Below, piece after piece: positions 56,101 through 64,000 of a DNA stretch of 64,000 bases. Source of the stretch: Pycnopodia helianthoides (lineage: Eukaryota > Echinodermata > Asteroidea > Forcipulatida > Asteriidae); contig CM063246.1 in NCBI GenBank assembly GCA_032158295.1, positions 11,967,608 to 12,031,607 on the forward strand. Direction: 5' to 3'. The translations under genes were made by a program, and so were the position numbers. Every line of letters begins with the position of its first letter. Position 1 is the first letter of the stretch. The notes beneath the pieces are model-generated. The model did no database searches. It was not told the origin of the DNA and saw only the letters and a list, made by a program, of their open reading frames with translations.

Positions 56101-59100
56101 CCAGAATTTGTTTTGACAAGACCAGAGTTGAAATGAGAAGAAGAAAAAATCTACTGGTGCACAGTTTAATATTTGAACAGTTTTAATTTGAACAAAGAGA
56201 AGATTTATCTCACTTGTATTATGGGTAAGTATTCTTCAATACTATATTAGACCTATCAGACTAAAGTCAACATTTGAAGAAAACAAAACGATGCTAAGCA
56301 ACAAATTAGCAGGGAACCAGTCACAAACACTACACATTACATGGTGTTTTGGTTGGCGAATTTGTTTCTGCCGAGCAAAATTAGTCTGTGCTTGGCACTA
56401 TTTTTGTGCTGAACAGCTTAACGCAATGGGAGACTTTTCGAGACGATAGCCGGCGTCCCACTCACAGGTCCTTTTCTTTTGTTCATGTCACTGAGAGCAA
56501 TGAAAAAGGCCTGTAGCGAGTAGGACGCCCTCTATCATCTCAAAGGTCTCCCAGTGGGTTTGGGCTGATGAAGGTAACACCAAGGTGGGTTTGCTCTCCT
56601 ACCTGCCATGGAGGCAATATTCACCACCAGGCCTCCTGAACCGCCATTCAATTTACTCATGTACTTTCTGGCCAGGTACGTACCCTGAACAACAGCGGTC
56701 TGTTTTTAAATGACAAAAAAAATAGACAAGAAAATAAAACAACAGTGATTGGTTGTACCTGTCCTATCTGGGGATAATTGCATCAGGGGTAAAGAAAAGA
56801 AGTTTGTCTCTGTACACTCAGCGCTGTGTCATTCCCAGCCCCCCAACCTTCGAGACCTGCAGAAAAGATCCACAGGAATTACTATTCGAGTAGGCTCCAA
56901 ACTCACGACCCCCACATTTTAGACCAGGGCCGAACTTACAGTAAACAGAAATTAGGAAATTCTGCATTTACATCATCAAGTATATTTCACAGGTTAGCAG
57001 GGAATTTAGAGCACTGGGCAAAGGCGCTTTATCACAACCTCTGTTATTCCAAAATTATACAATTAGGCCTATAGTATTTATTTCTAAAATGTTTTTTATT
57101 TAAACAAGTTTCTTAGAATTATTATGTTCTTACGGGAACGATTGCCCTACCTAAACTGGGGTCTTACGAACAACTGGGTAACGACATCATAGACGCCTCT
57201 TTAAGTGGAAGGGTGGTTTACTCTGCATGCATACATGTCATGCAGCAGTGTGACCTATGACCTAATTACATATACGGAGGGCTTGTGGTATCAAAGACAC
57301 TATGGAGTGCCTAGCCAACAAATACACCACAAGAATAACTAAGCCTATTGATATCATCAACTGCAAACAAATAGTTACCAAGTTAACGCCGATCATGAGT
57401 CTCCATTTCTTCTCATCACCGATGCCAGCATTGTTGCAAACGATGTCCAATTTACCATATTCCTCTTTCGTTTTCTTGAATGCATCTGGCGAGGAAAAAA
57501 GAATTTGTTCATGATCAAGGATTTAACTTTCTGGCCGTCAACATAATCGAGAGTGTAGAAAGGGGTCTGAAATGTGAGGATGGTTTGTTTTTTGTTCGGT
57601 ATCACCAAGGTTATTTGTACACATCAAAGCATACCCTGTTTGTATCCATCCCCTTTTGCTGTAGCTCCTCCCCTTCTCTACCATTAGAAGAACATTAATT
57701 TTAGCCACATTTGGTAACATCAAGTACAAATTTTATATTGTCACTTCTGGTGCACCATACTTTGTATCCACGACCTTTAGGGTCACACAGATTGTGGCCA
57801 CAGGGACTTTAGCAATTAACCACAACAAGGACTACATGATGGAGTCAATCTTAGTCCTATGTTATCAACGAACATCACACTGCTAATTAGGACCTACATC
57901 TTCAATAGACACAATCGGCGACCATAGTCACGTGACTCATAGTGGGTATAAAATGTAAACATACGGCAGAAAGCACTCGGGCGCAGCCTTGCTTTTCTAT
58001 GCACACTGTCCGTCGCTTGCTTGGTATGTTTACATTTTATACCCACTATGAGTAACGTGACTACGGTCGCCGATTGTGTCTATTGGGTGCTTGTGAGCTT
58101 GTCTAGATCCATTCACATCAAAGAGATTGGAGTACAAAATGAAGACCAGTAGTTTTAATCGGGCCAGTGACCTCAAACCAAACAAGTTCAGTGGTTCAAG
58201 GTTTTCTCCTCCCCAAACACACTTTTTAATATTCACTTTACTTAAATGATCTTCAAAGTCCAAGCCATCTCGTAAATGTCTTACCTTCAAGCTGTTTTTC
58301 CGACGTCACATCACACTGAAGAAACAGCGCCTTCTTATGACCGTATTTGGACAAGAAATGGCTAGCTGTTTCCTTACCCTTGGACGCATTGACATCTACG
58401 ATGCCAACTCCCTGTGGATGAATCAATCTAAAAGTTAGGCTAAATTGTGATAATCGTAACCCTCGATCCTCCCAGAAATTTCTCTACTGGCTGTGGCCAC
58501 CGTAGGGAGGATCGGTAATCGCAACTATCGAGTACTGTACTGAACCAGCTAGGCTACATGTAAATGTGTGCAGCCCCATAAAGTGTGGCTCTTTCCTCCA
58601 TGTGTGGCCATCGAAGATAGACCTCAATGGTGTATTTCCTAGAAGTAGAACTATAATGTTCCTTTCTAATTCTACCTCCATCTGTCAATGGTTTCGCTAT
58701 CGTGTTTGTGGAGACGGTGCAGAACGAACCTCTAAAAAAACCTAATACGTAATCCTGTAATACTAATTAGTCTAGCAGTACGGGTGCATAGACATTTTAC
58801 AGGATTTTTTGCTGTGATGGGATTTCTTGCAATAGTCAGACATGGCTAGTTTTAGGCATTCAATCCTGTTGTCATGCAGCTGACGTGCCGTGTGCAAAAC
58901 ATGTGCGAGCGATCTCCAAAAATACCTAAGTTACTGGTAATTGTTATAAATCAAATAAGTAAAATGTACCTGAAATTTGAAAAATAAAATACTAATTTTA
59001 CCTTTTGAAAACGTAAATAAAATGTTCGTATTTTCTATGGGTGTTTCAATTGAAAACAAGAAAGTAAAAAACAAAAATTATTATCCCAACCAGAAAAAAC

Positions 59101-59879
59101 TACCTGCCAAGATCGGCCTAGGGGGCCTTTTCACGCTGAACACAATGACGCTATTCACACCGTGCGAAACTGGATCGCTTTTGCCGAAAAGCTTGCCAAA
59201 TAATTATTGTCTCAGCATTGTCAGATTTTACCACTATGTCTATGAGAGGACAATAACTTCCGATCTTATTCTTAGTAAGAAATCCGACTATTGAAGGGCT
59301 GGTAAGAATGTCCCATAAAAAGTCTACGCACCCGTACTGTCTAGGACTGCGTGGGACAACATGAAAAATGATGCCAAAGATGTGACGTATGATGACTCCC
59401 GAGTCCTAGGGTGCAGTACTCTTTTCCTTTTTTGTAAAGAGTACAGTGCCCCAGTTACTAACTTGGTCTAGGCCGGGTCCTGGGAGCATAAATTAAAAAA
59501 TGGCATAACTTCACTCTCAGAACTAGGCTAATGTTTGGTCATTTTCTTTATTATAAATCATAATAATTTATATTAATCACTAGCTTCGAGTGGTCTAGAT
59601 TGTTTCTGTTTACTTATAAGTTACTGAACATACAGCAGGACTCCAGTCTCCGCTGCAACGGGAGTCAACCTGTGGTAGGTTAGGTAGGCGTGCAGCAGGC
59701 CATGAGAGGGCCGGTGTACATGTGTATGGCATGGTTGGTAAAAGAAGCCTTATCGGTGGTTCTGCTTGCAAAAGTAAGTTACGTACCTTTGCACCCCTCT
59801 TTAATAACTCCTCAGCAAAAGCTCTACCCAGGCCCTCAGCAGCACCAGTAATTAATGCAACCTTTCCCTGAATCCTCAT
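53124..59879 (-). CDS. HPGD: 15-hydroxyprostaglandin dehydrogenase-like short-chain dehydrogenase, complete
   Basis: Exons on the minus strand: 59879-59787, 58411-58285, 57485-57379, 56699-56603, 55774-55698, 55171-55020, 53262-53124. Phases agree; 263 residues (human HPGD 266, from memory). NAD-binding TGAAEGLG (11-18), Asp37 in GIVDVN (NAD preference), NNAG (91-94). Catalytic Asn108 in GVNL, Ser139 in NIASMAG, Tyr152 and Lys156 in [17 protein letters not shown] and the C-terminal [10 protein letters not shown] fit HPGD. Residue numbers are one higher than human through one extra Gly at the exon 1-2 join. Expected reaction: NAD-dependent oxidation of the 15-hydroxyl of prostaglandins in the cytosol. 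Other SDR substrates are possible, since HPGD-like genes expand in invertebrates. Confidence 0.9.
53800..53870 (-). repeat. tRNA-like B-box fragment
   Basis: GTGGGATTCGAACCCACAAC, as at 37450 and in the 148-bp array. It lies in the last HPGD-like intron. Confidence 0.5.
54285..54985. repeat. Interspersed repeat, family E (copy 2), interrupted
   Basis: Pieces at 54285-54430, about 54610-54670 and 54890-54985 match 25320-25660 in order. Inserted DNA separates them. Confidence 0.7.
55840..56107 (-). repeat. SINE family S3, inverted
   Basis: Reverse complement carries GGGTAAATGGGTACCTGTGA and the TTGTGATTGG body. The tRNA-like head is truncated. It lies in an HPGD-like intron. Confidence 0.8.
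56217..56420. mobile_element. MITE relative of the 62171-62362 family
   Basis: Shares AACCAGTCACAAACA-like and TGTTTTGGTTGGC blocks and CTGAACAGCTTAA near the end. The termini are worn. Confidence 0.5.
56425..56553. mobile_element. Short TIR element
   Basis: GGGAGACTTTTCGAGACGAT and ATCATCTCAAAGGTCTCCC are imperfect inverted ends about 50 bp long with a short centre. It lies just before the exon with YMSKLNGG (56603). Confidence 0.7.
57903..58085. other. Near-perfect 62-bp inverted repeat with a 59-bp centre
   Basis: 57903-57964 and 58024-58085 match as reverse complements at about 60 of 62 positions. Each arm carries GGGTATAAAATG pointing into the centre. The left arm has GTCACGTGAC (57927-57936); in the right arm this is changed to GTAACGTGAC. 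It lies in an HPGD-like intron. Confidence 0.92.
58767..59346. mobile_element. TIR-bounded element, about 580 bp
   Basis: CAGTACGGGTGCATAGAC at the left is mirrored by GTCTACGCACCCGTACTG at the right. There is no ORF of transposase type inside. It lies in intron 1 of the HPGD-like gene. Confidence 0.65.
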
Positions 59880-60525
59880 TTCTCTTTCAAAAGAGCTAGG
59901 GCCCTTTTAATGAAAATCTGAAGAAAACCCGGTGAGCACACGTACCTGCAAGATTGCTGGTGCCTGGTGGTGTGTGTGGCCGGCCGTGCTGAAGCCACAT
60001 GCCCGTGTTGAGTATCTGATTATCGAAGAGGGCGCTATACAGTTTGTCCATCGAGACGAAAAAAGTCTGCTGCACGGCCGATGAACAAAACTTCAAGCTT
60101 CAAAAAAGTTTTTATAAAAATCAGAAGTGGATATAATATATTTTCGCTGTGCATACCTCAACGTAACAGCCTGAAATGTTTCCAACGAAGGTTGAGAAAG
60201 CTATGGAAGGCCAGAAATGCAAAGCAAAAACAGATAGCCAGTTTGTAACAATGTTACAGAAATATTCAAAAGTACTGTTGAATTTGTTGGAAACAAAGCA
60301 ACCAATCATGGGATGTATTCCTTTTTTAGTTAAAAGTTTGCAGAATTTTGTCTTAACATCTGTTAATACGATTGATTGTATTGCTCACATTTCACACGTT
60401 TGAGCAAAGACAGGGGCACCCCAACAAACCAACCAAACTAGACAGAAGAAAGCAAAAATACATAGAAGTCCAAAAGGTTCAAATCGGCCCGCCTTTTTTT
60501 CTTTTCTTTTTCTGACGGAAATTAC
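59880..60525. other. 5' flank of the HPGD-like gene
   Basis: Contains its presumed 5' UTR and promoter on the minus strand. Small open frames on both strands lack homology or codon structure. Confidence 0.4.
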
Positions 60526-60919
60526 TTAAAGGAACATTACAGAATTGGTAAGAAAAAAACTTGTAAAATATACTTTTTGATCACAGATTTACATTAAACT
60601 TACACAGTCTAATGATGATGATAGTAGAAAACATCCCTTGAAATATTTCTGTCTGAAATGCCATATTTGATGAGAATTTAATAAACTAATTTTCCGATTG
60701 GAGTTTATCGCTCAGTGAGCGTTTTATTCATTTGTTGAATCTATATGATTTCATGCAAATGTGTAACCGGTTTTTCACTATTTTCTCGTGACACAGATGG
60801 CTGATCGATCTCAAACTTCTACAGGTTTGTCAGCTTATGTATATGGTGGATTACATAAAGTGCTTACACTGCCAGCAACTGTTTTGTTAGCAAAAATCAA
60901 TTATGTAATGTTCCTTTAA
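60526..60919. mobile_element. MITE, family A (copy 3)
   Basis: Same termini and interior as 13076-13469. The right terminus has a change (AATTATGTAATG). Confidence 0.92.
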
Positions 60920-61968
60920 TCAAGAAAGAGTACAATTGAGGGCCAAGAGTTCTTCAAGCTGTAGAGATGGAAAGATGATAAGCAGCCGGCCTCCCCCCTC
61001 CTCTTCCCAACCATCTACTCAGAATGCCTTCTGAAGAACAAAAACTAACAATAGGAAATGGTGTGACTCTAAAAAATTTAATGGTGCACACATTGCGCAG
61101 AAAGACAACCACAAAATAGTCATTGTTTTTCCTCTTTATTCGTCCATAGAACAAGCAGAAAGAAGTATGTGATTTGACTGATCAATTTTGACCCCCACAA
61201 TGATTATGTGACCATTACTCTAGTATTAAATATTCCCCTTCTGTGGGTCACTTCGGCACCTCAGAAAAAATTGGCAGGTGTCGAAGTAGCCCATTTCGTG
61301 CGTAAACCGTAGCCCCCCCCCCCCAACCTCACCCTCGCCATATCCCATTCATTTTTACAGGATTGACACAATTGGGTCTTGCATAGACATCCATTTCTTT
61401 ATTGTATAAATACATTATGACAACTCCAAACGCCCTCTCTTTTTGTGGCATTTGAACTGTTCCCATGCTTTAGACACCAAGTATCGGTCTTGTGCTGAAA
61501 TATCCTGCATCTCGTATTGAGAGTGCATTGGCAACTTTGATTTTTCAACCTGGTACAAAATTATTAAAATAAAACAAATACAAAATAAAAGTTAATTTCA
61601 AACACTTATCATTCTGATTTTAGCCATCTGGATATGAGAACAGCTGCCTAAGTTTTAACTAGCCTTTTTTGAGGTATGGTGGATACTATAGGAATGCACT
61701 GTTTGGTTTGGGTGTATACAAACAGACTTACCCAAACCTAATAGAGTCATAGTATTGTGTCCACCATATCTAAAAATGGCTTATGGCTTTGAGCACATGT
61801 ATTTTTGTTAGGTAAGAAAATATAATGGCATCACTAAACTCAAAGGAAATAACACAACGCCGAACACACAGCACTTTCCCTTTGTTTTCACTCAAATATT
61901 ATTATTTTACTTTTGTAAACATGTACCTTATTGTGTGGTCGTTGATATCAATTGCTGGAGAATCTGGT

Positions 61969-62164
61969 TAAAGCCCGGTCCATACTTCCTGCGAATGCGA
62001 ATGCGAAGCGAATTTGACGTGAATTTGACGTCACAACTCTGTTTTCGCTGCGAATATTCGCAAGAGTTGAGCACAGCTGAACTGCTGCGAATTATCCGTT
62101 GCGAATTTGTGACGTTAACATTCGCTTCGCATTCGCATTCGCAGGAAGTATGAACCGGGCTTTA
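61969..62164. mobile_element. MITE with 45-bp terminal inverted repeats
   Basis: TAAAGCCCGGTCCATACTTC at one end and the complement with one mismatch at the other; arms continue through GCGAATGCGAATGCGAAGCG. Total 196 bp, with a GCGAATATTCGC centre. Confidence 0.93.
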
Positions 62165-62170
62165 CACACC

Positions 62171-62362
62171 AGGGCCAATTTCATAGAGCTGCTTAAGCAC
62201 ACACAAAATAAGCACAACAAAATTATGATCACCAGAATAAGATTACCAGCCAAACTACTATGTCCCATGTGCAATATGTGACTGGCATCCTGCTCATTTC
62301 TGCTTAACAGGAAATTGTTCAGCAATATTTTCTGCTTAAGCAGCTCTATGAAATTTTGCCCA
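62171..62362. mobile_element. MITE ending in CATAGAGCTGCTTAAGC
   Basis: GGGCCAATTTCATAGAGCTG and GCTCTATGAAATTTTGCCC are the termini, each next to GCTTAAGC. Relatives at 11107-11257, 40108-40250, 56217-56420 and 63040-63260. Confidence 0.9.
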
Positions 62363-63039
62363 GTTCAGAATCACAGGTTTGCTGGTATTATTATGAATCA
62401 TTAATAATTACAAAAGTGGATTTCCCAAAGGTTAATAACATGTTAATAAAACTATGTTTTGGGTGTAAAGATCAAGCTCTATTTTGTGAAAACACAGCCA
62501 AGCTTGTTTACAAAAAATATATAATATTAAAACAATAACCAATGTGAAGTGGCTTAGTTAGTAAAAACTATCATCCTGTACGATAAATTTCCTTACTCAT
62601 ACCAAAAGAAAAACTGAAAAGTTTCAAAAGTTCTTTCTATTTTTGTAAAAGTAAAACTAAACTTTCAGTTAAATGATCTGTTAACAACTATTATCAACAG
62701 TCCTGCATTCCTTCTGGGGGAAAAACAAACGCCCCCCCCCCCTCAAAAAAAATTGTCATTATGGCAGACTATGCATTATCCAATCCATTCTATGCTGGTC
62801 ACAAGAGACAACTGGTGAAAACTAATCCACAAAACAATTAAACCAGAAAAGCTTTACACATAACTTTAAAAGAAGGTACAACATAGTCCATGATAAAGTA
62901 CAGTAGTTCGTCGAATATTTGTATTTTTGTCCAAGGGGAATAAACCAATCATTTTGTGAGTAAGAATTTGCTTTTATTTCTAGTTTTCCATTTTCTCTTT
63001 TCCCCCAAATACACAAAACAATTCAAATTTGTTTTGTTA
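62363..63039. other. AT-rich intergenic DNA
   Basis: No gene or repeat copy recognised. Confidence 0.45.
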
Positions 63040-63260
63040 ATGTTTTGACCTTTTTCGAACCCAGTTGATTTTGTTTTTAAACCTACATGAACAAGGGACT
63101 TTTTACTGTACTTGTCACAAAAAATGTTGCTTACCAAAAAAAGGTTACCAGTCACAATTCATGTCAATATGTACAATTTGTGACTGGTTCCCTGTTTACT
63201 TTTGCCCAGCAGAAAATTGTTCAGCAATGTTGTCGAATGAAGCAGGGCTCTATGAAATAG
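63040..63260. repeat. Degraded MITE of the 62171-62362 family
   Basis: TTGCTTACCAAAAAAAGGTTACCAG and AGGGCTCTATGAAATAGGGC match body and terminus. The first terminus is lost. Confidence 0.6.
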
Positions 63261-64000
63261 GGCTCGCTGTTAACAATGTTGTACCTTCCAAAAATAATTG
63301 CAAATGACCAAAATCACTATGAAGATAATCACACAAAATCATAAAGAAAGGTATACAAAGAGGTTAGACTTTATAGACCCCTTGGATGATATTTTTATCC
63401 GCAAGAACCGCCCTTTTTTTAGGGGGGGGGGTCAAAATAACCACAAGATTGTATCAACTGTGCAGGCAGTTTAAGCGACACACATGCAGTTGAACACTTA
63501 TTGTGTACCTTGCAAATTCACTGCCGAAATGGCAGACAAAGAAGTTGTGAATTAAGCACGCAAGGGGTCTACCACAACAGATATTGGGACAGTACATGAA
63601 TTTATATGGTAAGGCTGCTAAGCAGAAGGAGACATTTGCTGTAAAATACTTTGCAGAAATAAAAAGTCCAGCTTTTACAGGCATTTTCCCAATGTATTTT
63701 GTGTGCATCACAGTTTTACAGGATAGGCCCAGGTAAAGCACACAAATTTGCTTAGAAGAATACTCCTTTGCTTAACAGAATTGAGTAACAAACTTGCCAA
63801 AAATACTGAATGATGTACCAGTAACTAGTCCCCACCAAGTTTGCTTTAGCAAAATTGGTTAAGCAATACTAAGTGTAAGATTTGAAACTTTGTATAGTAG
63901 AGATACAATCTAGTAAGGCTTGCGGTAACACATCAAGCGGTACAGGAAAATTGAAAAATCTTTCTTCAAGTTTTGGTGGTTCTAAAAAAAAGTAGGGTAA
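63261..64000. other. Right-edge intergenic DNA
   Basis: Nothing coding seen. TTGCTTAACAGAA and similar words suggest another worn copy of the 62171 family around 63740-63870. Confidence 0.4.

Noticed and set aside
60176..60403. Small frames on both strands upstream of the HPGD-like gene
   Set aside because: Sense and antisense frames are similar in length, with no domain, splice or family evidence.

Overview
This is animal genomic DNA: multi-exon genes with GT-AG introns, dense short inverted-repeat elements, tRNA-derived SINEs, minisatellites and a Ty3/gypsy retroelement. The protein set (a vertebrate-type CNG channel beta subunit, CNBD1, a 15-PGDH-like enzyme) and the repeat style suggest a marine deuterostome, most likely an echinoderm such as a sea star. 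The species is an inference. No bacterial-type operons, CRISPR arrays or functional tRNA/rRNA genes were seen.

Layout. 1-1325: the 3' end of a plus-strand gene, probably HAUS4. 3158-19183: a complete 12-exon minus-strand gene, CNBD1, with two cyclic-nucleotide-binding-like regions. 20793-40017: a 19-coding-exon plus-strand gene for a cyclic nucleotide-gated channel beta subunit (CNGB1/CNGB3 type). The two genes are head to head across about 1.6 kb. 40018-46135: a repeat-rich gene-free stretch with a striking palindromic insertion. 46136-47077: a single-exon secreted, possibly GPI-anchored, two-Ig-domain protein on the minus strand. 47689-49821: an internally deleted LTR retrotransposon keeping only its integrase. 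53124-59879: a complete 7-exon minus-strand short-chain dehydrogenase, 15-hydroxyprostaglandin dehydrogenase-like. 59880-64000: repeats only.

The main biological observation is the CNBD1-CNGB pair. From memory, human CNGB3 and CNBD1 are also neighbours in divergent orientation at 8q21.3, so this looks like an ancient deuterostome gene pair, possibly sharing control DNA. CNGB encodes the S1-S6 core, a pore with a beta-type TIG-L-P filter, C-linker and intact CNB domain. CNBD1 keeps the CNB fold signature but lacks the phosphate-binding arginine in its second domain. The CNGB reading frame as given contains two apparent single-base losses, in exon 3 and the last exon, most simply read as sequencing or assembly errors.

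Introns carry several unusual arrays: a 35-bp minisatellite touching a CNBD1 splice donor, a 22-bp array whose every main unit folds into a GNRA-capped hairpin, and an 11-bp G-rich array just downstream of a CNGB donor. There are also several long foldback elements.
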